From positions 62,001 to 126,000 of the forward strand of contig CAVTHA010000002.1 in assembly GCA_963734435.1 (NCBI GenBank): DNA of 64,000 nucleotides, written 5' to 3'. Positions 53,725 through 62,422 of this stretch are shown piece after piece; within the stretch, counting starts at the first letter, position 1, and every line of letters begins with the position of its first letter. The stretch is from Bog-756 sp963734435. GTDB lineage: Bacteria > Actinomycetota > Acidimicrobiia > Acidimicrobiales > RAAP-2. The notes under the pieces were generated by a model. That model was given only the letters and a program-made list of their open reading frames with translations, did not search any database and was not told the origin of the DNA. The position numbers and the translations under genes were made by a program.

Positions 53725-54801
53725 ATGGTGGTCCATCTCAACACCGTCTGGTTTGTCATCATCGGGATCTTCTTCGTGGGGTTCTTCATCCTCGAAGGTT
53801 TCGACTTCGGGGTGGGAATGCTGCACTCGTTCGTGGGGAGAAACGACGTCGAGCGTCGCATCGCCGTCAACACCATCGGACCGGTCTGGGACGGCAACGA
53901 GGTGTGGTTGGTTGTCGGCGGAGCGGCCATCTTCGCCGCCTTTCCGTCCTGGTATGCGACCATGTTCTCCACCTTCTACCTGGCGATCCTGATCGTGCTG
54001 GTGGGCATGATCGTGCGCGGCGTCTCCTTCGAGTTCCGACGCAAGATCGACGATCCCCGATGGCGCTCCCTGTGGCGGTGGTCGCTCACCATCGGCAGTG
54101 CGATCATCCCGTTTCTGCTCGGGACGGCGTTCGGCGACCTCCTCCATGGGCTGCCCATCGACTCGGCCCACAACTACAGCGGCACCTTCTTCGGATTGCT
54201 CGTTCCCTTCGGCCTCTACACCGGCGTCACCCTGACGGTCCTGTCGCTGTTCCTCGGGGCGGCCTACCTGTGTCTCAAGACGGAGGGCGAGCTCCACGAT
54301 CGGGTGGCCACGCTGTCGGGCCGCCTCGGCTGGCTGGCCGCGGTGATCACGTTCGGCTGGTTGACCTGGATCCACGTGGGCCTCGGCGTGGGTTTCGTCC
54401 CCCAACCCATCGAAGCCCTGGCGCTGGCGGCGGTGGTCGGCGCAGCATTGTTCGCCGAGGCGCACTCCGAAGGCTGGGCGTTTGCCGCCGCGGCGACAGC
54501 CATCGGCAGCGTCGTGGGCTCGATCCTCTTCGAGCTCTTCCCCCGGGTGATGGTGTCCAGCACCAGTACGGCCTACGACCTCACCGTGGCCAACTCGGCC
54601 AGCCCCAGCTACACGCTGAAGGTGCTGACGGTGGTGGCTGTCGTCTTCTTCCCAGTGGTGCTCGCCTACCAGGGGTGGAGCCTCTGGGTGTTCCGGAAGC
54701 GGATCGTCGGGCCGCCGTCGACCGAGGGAACGCATCCTCGGACCACCATCGGGGCTTCCCGACCGTCCGCGGTCGCCGAGCGCGCACCTAGGAATGAGTA
54801 G
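53725..54801 (+). CDS. cydB: cytochrome bd ubiquinol oxidase subunit II
   Basis: The 358-residue partner of CydA. It shows the usual start WFVIIGIFFVGFFILEGFDFGVGML and IGPVWDGNEVWLVVGGAAIFAAFP, and about nine membrane segments. AGGAGG stands immediately before the ATG, 6 bases after cydA. It is the last gene of the plus-strand run; a convergent SDR gene ends 135 bases further on. Confidence 0.96.
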   Translation: MVVHLNTVWFVIIGIFFVGFFILEGFDFGVGMLHSFVGRNDVERRIAVNTIGPVWDGNEVWLVVGGAAIFAAFPSWYATMFSTFYLAILIVLVGMIVRGVSFEFRRKIDDPRWRSLWRWSLTIGSAIIPFLLGTAFGDLLHGLPIDSAHNYSGTFFGLLVPFGLYTGVTLTVLSLFLGAAYLCLKTEGELHDRVATLSGRLGWLAAVITFGWLTWIHVGLGVGFVPQPIEALALAAVVGAALFAEAHSEGWAFAAAATAIGSVVGSILFELFPRVMVSSTSTAYDLTVANSASPSYTLKVLTVVAVVFFPVVLAYQGWSLWVFRKRIVGPPSTEGTHPRTTIGASRPSAVAERAPRNE

Positions 54802-54936
54802 TCGTACCGCGGGAGGTGGTCGTCTCGATCCCGTCGTGCCCGCCGGTTACCGACACCGGCTCAACCTTGGCATTGACGAGGCGATGAGCCGTGCTTCCCG
54901 GGCGATCGCCGAGATCGTCGGTGTCAACCGACCAGC

Positions 54937-55704
54937 TCAGCGGAGGACCGTCCCCCCGTCCACGCTGATCACCTGACCGTTGATCCACTGACCTTCGTCG
55001 GACATCAGCAGGGCGACCATGGCTGCAATGTCGGTTGGATCCCCCAGGCGCCAGCTCCGGGTATGCCGGAGCGAGCGCTCCAAGATCTGCTCGGCCCCGG
55101 CCGCGGCGATCATCGGCGTGACCACCAGACCGGGAGCGATGGCGTTGGCGCGAAGTCGGTCTCTGCCCCATTTCGAGGCGACGTGGCGGACGAGGGCGCA
55201 GATCCCCGCCTTGGCAATGGCATAGGCCGGACGCGCCGGCTCCCCGAGGAAGGCTGCGGCTGAAGCGGTGTACACGAGGCTGCCACCGCCCCGGTCGAGC
55301 AGGGCGGGCACCGCGTGTCGGGTGCACAGGAAGTGGCCCCGGAGGTTGACGGCCAGGATGTGGTCGAAGGTGTCCATCTGCATGGAGACGGCGTCGGTAT
55401 CGCCCCCGATCACGGCGGGGGAGAGATCGGCCGCGTTGGCGTGCACACAGTCGATGCCGCCGAAGTGATTGGTCGCCGTCTTGAACAGCTCGGCGACCGA
55501 GGTCTCGTCGCTGACGTCCATGGGAACGGCCAGAGCGCGCCCTCCCTCGGCGGTGATGGAATCGGCCACCGACGAGGCGCTCTCCGCGTCGAGGTCGCCC
55601 ACGACCACAGCGGCTCCTTCATTGGCCAAGCGGCGACAGGTGACCGTGCCGATCCCGCCCGCACCGCCCGCCACCACGACCACTTTGTCATCCAGTCGCC
55701 TCAC
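54937..55704 (-). CDS. short-chain dehydrogenase/reductase (SDR)
   Basis: A 255-residue SDR with AGGAGGIG as the variant glycine motif, VHANAADLS in place of NNAG, and catalytic YAIAKAG preceded by Ser in YTASAAAFL. GDLDAES after strand 2 favours NAD. The end QWINGQVISVDGGTVLR is standard. It lies between the cyd set and pirin. Substrate unknown. Confidence 0.87.
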   Translation of the reverse strand: MRRLDDKVVVVAGGAGGIGTVTCRRLANEGAAVVVGDLDAESASSVADSITAEGGRALAVPMDVSDETSVAELFKTATNHFGGIDCVHANAADLSPAVIGGDTDAVSMQMDTFDHILAVNLRGHFLCTRHAVPALLDRGGGSLVYTASAAAFLGEPARPAYAIAKAGICALVRHVASKWGRDRLRANAIAPGLVVTPMIAAAGAEQILERSLRHTRSWRLGDPTDIAAMVALLMSDEGQWINGQVISVDGGTVLR

Positions 55705-55800
55705 GCCGGGAGGCTCTCACAGGGTCGGACTCGGGTCAACCAAGTGACTCATGCCGATGGGGCGGGTCTCCCTGGCTGGCACCGCCCTTCGTCACGTCGT

Positions 55801-56748
55801 TCACGGTGCCTTCGGTGCCCACCTGGGCGGATCGACTTCGATCCTCGGGAGCGGTGAGTCGACGCCGCCGAAGCGGCCGGTATCGCTGGTCCAGTCTTCG
55901 TGTGCCGCGTCGATCTCCTCCCTGGTGCGGGCCACGAAGTTCCACCACATCAGGACCTTCTCCGGAAAGGGAGTTCCCCCGAGCAACAGGACTCGGCTGG
56001 ACCCCTCACTCGTCAGAGTCAGTTCATCGCGTCCGGTGCCGAGATAGGCGAGATGGCCGGGACTGACACTCCGTCCCTCGATCCAGACGGCACCTTCCGT
56101 CGCCACCAGGGCGTACTCGAAACTGCGATCGAGTGGGACCGTCGTGTCGCCCCGTCGCAGTGAAAGGTCGACTCCGATGTGGTCGGTGTCGCGGCGCGCT
56201 TCGGACGCCGAGCCCGCCAGCTCGCCTACCAGGATCGTCGCGTCGCAGTGCTCGAACTCCATGTTCGGCAACTCCTCATGGTGCTCGAAGGCGGCCGTCG
56301 CATCGCGGGTGTCGGAGGGCTGAGCAACCCACAGCTGTAAGCCGTGCACCTCGCCGCGGTAGCGACCGGTGTCCTCCTCCGAGTGCGCCACCCCGTGTCC
56401 GGCCGTCATGAGGTTGAGTTGGCCCGGACGGATGATCTGCTCGGAGCCCAGGCTGTCTCGGTGCAACACCTCACCGGCCAGCAGCCACGTCACGGTCTGG
56501 AGACCCATGTGGGGATGCGGTCCGATATCGACCCCGTGCTGCGCGCTGGTGAGTTGAGCGGGCCCGAAGTGATCACAGAAACACCAGGCTCCGACCGTTC
56601 GTCTCCTCCGGTTGGGTAGCGCTCGACGAACCTGGAGGGAACCCACCTCGGCCAACCGGCTCGGGCTCACATCCACAACCCGCGTCGGTGGAGGTGCGAG
56701 GTCCTCACTCCTCGGTGGGACGTCCTTGACATCGACGGGTCCACTCAT
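55801..56748 (-). CDS. pirin family protein
   Basis: A 315-residue bicupin of the pirin family. The start is the ATG at 56748; the frame is open further upstream to 56829 but with atypical sequence. Metal-site histidines are in DIGPHPHMGLQTVTWL and the following HRDSLGSEQ; the LMTAGHGVAHSEED block is typical. Bacterial pirins act as quercetin-dioxygenase-like enzymes or as protein regulators. Which applies here is unknown. Confidence 0.9.
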   Translation of the reverse strand: MSGPVDVKDVPPRSEDLAPPPTRVVDVSPSRLAEVGSLQVRRALPNRRRRTVGAWCFCDHFGPAQLTSAQHGVDIGPHPHMGLQTVTWLLAGEVLHRDSLGSEQIIRPGQLNLMTAGHGVAHSEEDTGRYRGEVHGLQLWVAQPSDTRDATAAFEHHEELPNMEFEHCDATILVGELAGSASEARRDTDHIGVDLSLRRGDTTVPLDRSFEYALVATEGAVWIEGRSVSPGHLAYLGTGRDELTLTSEGSSRVLLLGGTPFPEKVLMWWNFVARTREEIDAAHEDWTSDTGRFGGVDSPLPRIEVDPPRWAPKAP

Positions 56749-56850
56749 GTCGACCTCATTCCGTATGGTGTCTCGATACGAGCGTCCCGGGTGGGACCTC
56801 AGGAGAATCTCATGGGTCGACGACGACAACCGGCCAGCACGAGCGATGGC

Positions 56851-57426
56851 TCAGAGGGCGGTCGAACTCTGGGTGGGCGTCGTGGCGTCGGCCTTGGGAT
56901 GGTTGGGATAACCCACGAGGACCTCCTCGTAGATCAGACGGCCGGGTGCGACCGCGGTGCGAATGTGCTGATCGGCCGAGAGCAGCGCCGGATCGAAGAC
57001 ACCGATCTGGACCTGGACGCGCTGGTCGACTTCCCACGCCTGGCCCGAGACCTGGCTGGCGAGGTGGTAGTCGTTCACCATGTGGAACCCCCGCGCCTCG
57101 AGCTGTCCCCGGTAGAAGGCGTAGAGCGCGGCGGGGGAGGCCGCAGCAGTCAGGATGGCCCCGGCATAGGCCGGGTTGGGCTCTTCGCCCTTCTCGTTCG
57201 GCGTCTGGTCCGCCCCCACATCGTGTACCAGAGTCGAACCGGGGTAGAAGAGGTGGGATTCCCGGTGGGCGAGCAGTTCATGACGGGTGATCGGCCGTCC
57301 GACCGGGAGCCCGAATGCGTCGACGGCGGTCGGAGTCGAGCTGCACGCCGCCAACAGGGCGCTTGCGCCGAGGAGCAGTCCGAACCCCTTTGCCCTCAGC
57401 GTCGGATCACCAGTGCCAGACTGCAA
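56851..57426 (-). CDS. putative lipoprotein of a three-gene envelope set
   Basis: A 191-residue protein with a signal peptide ending in the lipobox LLAAC (Cys at about residue 28), so it is lipid-anchored outside the membrane. The rest (FYPGSTLVHDVGADQ, LYAFYRGQLEARGFHMV) is a single alpha/beta domain that I do not recognise. It overlaps the start-side gene by 31 bases. Confidence 0.75.
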   Translation of the reverse strand: MQSGTGDPTLRAKGFGLLLGASALLAACSSTPTAVDAFGLPVGRPITRHELLAHRESHLFYPGSTLVHDVGADQTPNEKGEEPNPAYAGAILTAAASPAALYAFYRGQLEARGFHMVNDYHLASQVSGQAWEVDQRVQVQIGVFDPALLSADQHIRTAVAPGRLIYEEVLVGYPNHPKADATTPTQSSTAL

Positions 57427-57893
57427 CCGCCCAGCACGACGAACCCGACCAGTTCCAAGATGATCGAATCGGTGGCCCAGGGCACACCCAGTCCGTCATG
57501 AATGCCCAAGAACCCGATGGTGGCGCTCAACACCAGACCGATCACGCTGGCCGCTTGGAAGGCAGCTCCAGCCACGGCTGTGAACATCCGACGAAAGACG
57601 ACAATGGCGATCGCAAGCACGCACCCGGAGATGGATTGGGCCAGGAAGAGCGGACCGATTCGCGGTACGTGGCGGTAACCGGAAAGCCACAAGTGCAGGT
57701 GGATGGCGGCAGAGGCACCGACCGTCGCCGCGCCGACCACCATGGCCAGAACGATGCCGACGCGAAGGGGCCGAGGCGACTCAGGTACGCCGAGCAGGGC
57801 GATGCTCTTTACCCGGTGGAAAGACCGCCGCCGTCCCGGTGCCGAGGAGACGATAGGCGGAGAGGTCGATACCGAAGGCATCAGCGGTCGCAC
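57396..57893 (-). CDS. four-helix membrane protein of a three-gene envelope set
   Basis: A 165-residue protein with about four hydrophobic segments (IVLAMVVGAATVGASAAIHL, LFLAQSISGCVLAIAIVVF, AAFQAASVIGLVLSATIGFL, ILELVGFVVLGGCSLALVI). The first 35 residues look non-native, so the real start may be within MVVGAATVG or nearby. It overlaps both neighbours (31 and 13 bases) and is likely cotranslated with the two lipoproteins. Family unknown. Confidence 0.7.
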   Translation of the reverse strand: MRPLMPSVSTSPPIVSSAPGRRRSFHRVKSIALLGVPESPRPLRVGIVLAMVVGAATVGASAAIHLHLWLSGYRHVPRIGPLFLAQSISGCVLAIAIVVFRRMFTAVAGAAFQAASVIGLVLSATIGFLGIHDGLGVPWATDSIILELVGFVVLGGCSLALVIRR

Positions 57894-58201
57894 CCGTCCC
57901 CGTCGCTCGGGCCGCCATTGTTGTCGGCGTCATGGTCACCACCGTTGTTCTGAGGAATGGTGCACAGCGTCGTGGTTGGAGCGGACGTCGTCGGTGGCGA
58001 CGACGTTCCTGCGGTTGAGGGCGAGGTCGTCGCGGTGGGCGCACTGGTGGAAGTGTTCCCAGAGCTGGCTGGTGTCGTCGAGCTGCTGCAAGCGGCGAGG
58101 CCCAGTGCAACGGCCACCGAGGCCAATCCCAGGGCAATGGGCCGCCGTCCTTTCCGCGTCGGCGAACCCTTGGGCGGCCGGCTGGCGTTGATCGTGTTCA
58201 T
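57881..58201 (-). CDS. Ser/Thr-rich small lipoprotein with an Asp/Asn/Gly-rich tail
   Basis: A 106-residue lipoprotein. A basic N terminus precedes a hydrophobic stretch and the lipobox LAAC, then a Ser/Thr/Pro-rich linker. The C terminus reads CTIPQNNGGDHDADNNGG and ends in DGDGCDR, with two Cys bracketing a calcium-binding-loop-like repeat. First gene of the three-gene minus-strand set. Function unknown. Confidence 0.72.
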   Translation of the reverse strand: MNTINASRPPKGSPTRKGRRPIALGLASVAVALGLAACSSSTTPASSGNTSTSAPTATTSPSTAGTSSPPTTSAPTTTLCTIPQNNGGDHDADNNGGPSDGDGCDR

Positions 58202-58469
58202 CGGATCCCCGTTTCTGGTTGGGTGCAGTTCATGTGCGCCTCGTGGTCCAGTTGACTAGGGTCACCCGCCTCTCATACTCCTACCCGGGCGGTTGCGCCG
58301 CAACCGGACGAGCCGTTCGAGCGAGTGGTCCTCGTGCCGTGGCTGGCATTCAGCTCTTCTGCATCGGCGGTCGGCGTCAACGGGCCGCGGTGGTTGGCGT
58401 CTGGTGGGTATACGACCCAGGCGGTGTCCAGAGATTGTTCCGTTGGTGAAATGTCGCGATGAGACTCGC

Positions 58470-59528
58470 TCAAGGATCAGGGTCGAGCTCGAGCGAGTAG
58501 ACCTCGAACGGTTCGTCGAAGCCCTTGAGGAGGCGGTGGCCGGCGGGCCGGAAGGAGAACGGTGTGGCCGGCGAACGGGCGGTGGCCGCATCGACCAGAA
58601 CCTCCTTGGGGATGGCCAGGTCGGCCAGCCGAGAGGCCAGGTTGACGACCGTGCCGTAGTAGTCCCCGTGCCGGGTGATGACGTCACCGAACGCCACGCC
58701 CCCCCGTGGCTCGACCCCCGCGATACCGGCAGTCATCAGGTACGCGGGCGATGGAACAACGCCGCGGCCGCATCCAAGGCGACGAACATGACCTCGTCGC
58801 CGATGTGCTTGACGATCCGACCTCCGGTGGGCCGCGGCCACCTCGAAGGACTTGACCTCGAAGGCCCCGATGAGCTCGAGCAGCTCGGACGGTGAGGTGT
58901 GCAGGGATAGGGGTGTGAACCCCACCAGGTCGATGAAGCCCACCGCCAACCGGAACAGCGAACGTTCGGTGATACCGGTCTGCGCCACCCGTTGGCGGGC
59001 GATGGCATCTCGCAGGTGGTGACCGAAGATCACACCCATCCAGTCGCCCAGCTCGAGTGCGGCCGAGGTCAGATTGGCCAGATCCTTGGCCCACACCATG
59101 TCGAGTTGGGGCGCGTCCAGCGACGGTTCGACGGTCTGGACGTACAACGAGACCGCAGCCTCGGCCACCCGGGCCAGGGAGCTCCCGAGCACCCGCAGGA
59201 GCTCGCTCCCGTATTCCCCGATGGGGTTGGTCCTCACGATCGAGAGTGTGAGCTCGGCGTCGCGGTCGGAGAACATCGGCGTCGTGGTGTCGGGAACGAC
59301 CACGCCGAGTGTGTGCCAGAGCGACACGACCCCGTCGACCGGCAAGCCGACCCGGCTGGCCAGTTCGTCAGCGCTGAGGGTTGCTCCTCGGGCCAGGACG
59401 AGGTCGCCGGCCAGGCTGGCGAGCCGGCATTGGCGTCGAGCCGTCTCGATCTGTTCGTCGCTCGCCCCGAGGGACCGGAGGAAATCACTGATTGTCTCGT
59501 CGCCCTCGCCGTCGACCACGGGTAGCAA
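58470..59528 (-). CDS. class III adenylate/guanylate cyclase, with compensating frameshifts
   Basis: A nucleotidyl cyclase that makes cAMP or cGMP. The N-terminal 170 residues carry an unrecognised, probably regulatory region with helix-turn-helix-like character. The catalytic domain has FIDLVGFTPLS with the first metal Asp and DYYGTVVNLASRLADLA with the catalytic Asn/Arg. Between them the in-frame sequence is Arg-rich nonsense, while another frame reads GGRIVKHIGDEVMFVALDAAAALF, which contains the second metal Asp. One extra base near 58825-58828 and one missing base near 58738-58752 reconcile this. Function is therefore probable, but the sequence as given is not clean. Confidence 0.85.
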   Translation of the reverse strand: MLPVVDGEGDETISDFLRSLGASDEQIETARRQCRLASLAGDLVLARGATLSADELASRVGLPVDGVVSLWHTLGVVVPDTTTPMFSDRDAELTLSIVRTNPIGEYGSELLRVLGSSLARVAEAAVSLYVQTVEPSLDAPQLDMVWAKDLANLTSAALELGDWMGVIFGHHLRDAIARQRVAQTGITERSLFRLAVGFIDLVGFTPLSLHTSPSELLELIGAFEVKSFEVAAAHRRSDRQAHRRRGHVRRLGCGRGVVPSPAYLMTAGIAGVEPRGGVAFGDVITRHGDYYGTVVNLASRLADLAIPKEVLVDAATARSPATPFSFRPAGHRLLKGFDEPFEVYSLELDPDP

Positions 59529-59696
59529 CGTTACCGGCCTCCCTCCGACCTGCGTGGCCCTGTTGGCGACCAGACCGGAGACGGGCGGCAGGGAATGCCA
59601 CCGCTACACTCACCACGTGGCGAGGGTCGGCGCCTTTGCTCGGACGTCTCCGGGGCCGGACGGGAACGCCGTGTTCCGTTCGACCCACGCCGACGG

Positions 59697-60533
59697 ATGA
59701 GGGACCGGACCACGTTCGAACGACTGGTGGCCGAAGGGGCTTCGGCCCCCCTGAACGGATGGGAATTTTCCTGGTTCGAGGGACGTGCGACCGAGGAGCG
59801 CCCGTCGTGGGGGTACACCAGGCTGGCGGCGCCACGCATCACGGCTGCCGCGGCCGTCCTCGACATCCAGACGGGTGGCGGGGAGGTGTTCGCCGAGCTG
59901 CTGGCCCGGGTGCCGGTGAGGCCGTCGGAACTCGCCGCCACCGAGTCGTACCCGGCGAATGTCGACCGGGCCACCCGGGCCCTCGCCCCCTTCGGTGTCT
60001 CGGTGCTCGAGGCAGCCGACGATGCTCCGTTGCCCTACCCGTCCGACCGCTTCGACCTGATCATCAGTCGGCACCCGACCGTGACCATCTGGGAGGAGAT
60101 CGCCCGGGTGCTGAGGCCGGGCGGAACGTACTTCTCGCAACAGGTCGGTGCCGGGTCGAACCGGGAGCTCACCGACTTCATGATGGGGCCCCGACCGGTG
60201 TCCGACCGGCACAGTGCGAGCCGGGCACGTTCGGAGGCCCAGCGTGCGGGCCTGGACGTGGTCGACCTGCGCCAGGAGTCGCTCCGGGTCACCTTCGACG
60301 ACGTCGGGGCGGTCGTCGTCTTCCTGCGGATGGTCGTGTGGACCGTCCCGGACTTCTCCGTCGACCGGTACGGCGACCGCCTGGCCCGCCTTCACGAGCA
60401 GATCGAGTCGGGCGGCCCGTTCGTATCGCATGCTCATCGGTTCCTCATCGAGGCCACCAAGCCGTCGGAGCGGCCACTCGTCCGTCCGGCGGGGTGCGCC
60501 GTCCAGGGTGAGGAGGCTGGCGATGAGCGCTGA
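59697..60533 (+). CDS. SAM-dependent methyltransferase-like protein
   Basis: A 278-residue class I methyltransferase-fold protein. The motif I region is LDIQTGGGEVFAELL, motif II reads LAATESYPANVDRATRAL, and IWEEIARVLRPGGTYFSQQ is the typical post-motif strand and loop. The start is the ATG at 59697; an in-frame upstream start adds Arg-rich sequence. Its 3' end overlaps the thioesterase gene by 11 bases. Substrate unknown. Confidence 0.8.
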   Translation: MRDRTTFERLVAEGASAPLNGWEFSWFEGRATEERPSWGYTRLAAPRITAAAAVLDIQTGGGEVFAELLARVPVRPSELAATESYPANVDRATRALAPFGVSVLEAADDAPLPYPSDRFDLIISRHPTVTIWEEIARVLRPGGTYFSQQVGAGSNRELTDFMMGPRPVSDRHSASRARSEAQRAGLDVVDLRQESLRVTFDDVGAVVVFLRMVVWTVPDFSVDRYGDRLARLHEQIESGGPFVSHAHRFLIEATKPSERPLVRPAGCAVQGEEAGDER

Positions 60534-60936
60534 CGGTGAGGACCTGACGGCCACGTTCCACGCTCTCATGCCATTCACCGACACGATGGGCATCGAGTTG
60601 CTCGTCTACACGCCGGCCGAGGTGCGGGCCAGGCTGGCGTGGTCCGAGCGGCTGTGCACGGCCAACGGGGCGATGCACGGCGGCGCCATCATGGCGTTGG
60701 CCGACAGTACCGGCGCCGCCTGTGGATACCTGAACCTGCCCGAGGGGGCCGCGGGCACGACCACCGTCGAGTCGAAGACGAACTTCTTCCGCGCCCTTCG
60801 GGCCGGCTACGCCGAGGCGGTGACCCGGCCGTTGCACGTGGGGCGGACGGTGATCGTGCTCGACACGGACGTCGTCGACGACCGCCAGGTGCTGATGGCC
60901 CGGGTGACCCAGTCGCAGCTGGTCCTCACTCGGTGA
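60523..60936 (+). CDS. hotdog-fold thioesterase, PaaI/DUF4442 type
   Basis: A 137-residue hotdog protein with the key NGAMHGGAIMALADSTGAACGYL element and SKTNFFRALRAG, as in PaaI-like acyl-CoA thioesterases. It starts at the ATG at 60523 within the 3' end of the methyltransferase gene, so the two are coupled. It overlaps the convergent MFS gene by 11 bases. Confidence 0.87.
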   Translation: MSADGEDLTATFHALMPFTDTMGIELLVYTPAEVRARLAWSERLCTANGAMHGGAIMALADSTGAACGYLNLPEGAAGTTTVESKTNFFRALRAGYAEAVTRPLHVGRTVIVLDTDVVDDRQVLMARVTQSQLVLTR

Positions 60937-62263
60937 CCAGTCCGGCCGGCGGAGCACCATCCTGTGGCCAGAACCACTCGGGTTCGTGCCCGAGCGTCTC
61001 GGGCAAGAGGTAGATCAATCCGCTGAGGCACATCGCCGGCAGGAAGGTGGCCAGGGCGGCCGGTCCGAACCGGTTGCCCACGTCGGCCACGGCGCCGAAG
61101 GCCACCAGGCCGACCCCAGCCCCGATCACCGAGGCGGCCACGTTCCAACCGGCCACCGAGGACCGCACCGGCGTCGGGAACAGCTCGTTGGCGAAGGCGC
61201 CCGCCGCCGGGGCGAACACCCCGGCTGCGGTGATGCCGGCCAGGTACCCGATGACCAAGGTCGCCCGGTTGCCGCTGTAGCAGAGGATCCCGGACGCGCC
61301 GATGCCCACCATGGATCCGGCCGCGGTCGGGCGCCGCCCGACCCGGTCGGCCAACCACCGTCCGGCCAGCAGGCCGCCCAGCCCGAGGATCCCGGCGGCC
61401 ACCACCATGGCCGATAGCGCGATTCCCGGGAACCCCTGGATGTTCTGGGCATAGACGAAGACGAAGGTGTTGGACGGTCCGGTGATGACGGCCAGGGAGA
61501 AGGCCACCGCCGCCACCAGGATCAGCCGGCGGCGATAGGGGCGGGCCACGGCGCCGAGGACCGGGAGCTTCGTCGCTCCCGCCGCCGAAGACACCTCGAA
61601 GCGACCGGTCTCGGTGACCGAGTGAGCCAGGAACGGGAGCGCCACCAATGGGACCAGGGCCAGGACCAGGACGCCCCGGTAGCCGATGGTCCCCCCGGCC
61701 AACCCGTAGACGACGGCGGTGAGCCCCGCCCCGACGGCGTAGCCCCCGGCCACCAGTGCCATGGCTGAGGCCCGGCCCGCCGACCGGGTCTGTTCGGCCG
61801 CCTGAACCTGGGCGATGGCGGCCGCCGCCGACAGGAACGGCCGCCCCAGGGCAAAGACGACGACGAACCACCAGTAGCCGGGGCTGGCTGCCGACACCGC
61901 GGTGAGGGCCAACCCGAGTCCACAGGCGAACAACATCACCCGCCGCCGTCCGGCCCGGTCGGCCAGCCCGGCCACCGGCAGTCCCCCGAGCGATGCCAGC
62001 CGGACCACGGCCAGTCCGAGGCCCAGCTCGGTTCCCGAGAGCCCGGCCCGGTCGGCGAGTGTCGACCCCCGGGTGATGTGGCCGAAGTGGTGGGCGACGT
62101 CGCCGAGGGTGGCGGTGATGCCGAACTGGCCGATTCCTGCGGCCAGGGACACCAGGGCCACCGCCACGACGGCCCGGTCGGACCACCCGTGGAGCCGGAA
62201 CGACCGGGTTGTGTCCGCCTCGCTCCCCGGCGGGCCTACCGGCGCGGCGTCCCCGGCCTTCAT
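60926..62263 (-). CDS. MFS transporter
   Basis: A major facilitator superfamily permease. The start is taken as the ATG at 62263, giving about 445 residues and twelve membrane segments; the frame extends further upstream to 62407 with Arg-rich, non-membrane sequence. The loop-2 motif GLPVAGLADRAGRRRVML and its second-half copy GGLLAGRWLADRVGRRPTA are clear. Substrate unknown. Its end overlaps the convergent thioesterase gene by 11 bases. Confidence 0.88.
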   Translation of the reverse strand: MKAGDAAPVGPPGSEADTTRSFRLHGWSDRAVVAVALVSLAAGIGQFGITATLGDVAHHFGHITRGSTLADRAGLSGTELGLGLAVVRLASLGGLPVAGLADRAGRRRVMLFACGLGLALTAVSAASPGYWWFVVVFALGRPFLSAAAAIAQVQAAEQTRSAGRASAMALVAGGYAVGAGLTAVVYGLAGGTIGYRGVLVLALVPLVALPFLAHSVTETGRFEVSSAAGATKLPVLGAVARPYRRRLILVAAVAFSLAVITGPSNTFVFVYAQNIQGFPGIALSAMVVAAGILGLGGLLAGRWLADRVGRRPTAAGSMVGIGASGILCYSGNRATLVIGYLAGITAAGVFAPAAGAFANELFPTPVRSSVAGWNVAASVIGAGVGLVAFGAVADVGNRFGPAALATFLPAMCLSGLIYLLPETLGHEPEWFWPQDGAPPAGLVTE

Positions 62264-62422
62264 GCCGGGCCCGCGGCCGGGACACGGGGCTGAGCACCGG
62301 GCCGGTGCCGCCCGGCGATGCACCCACCCGGCCCGACCACTGCACACAGCCAGGCGACGGGGGAGACGGTAGCCGTCACCTCCCCAGTCTCGCTCTCCCC
62401 GGCGCAAGAGCGTGGCGCCGGG

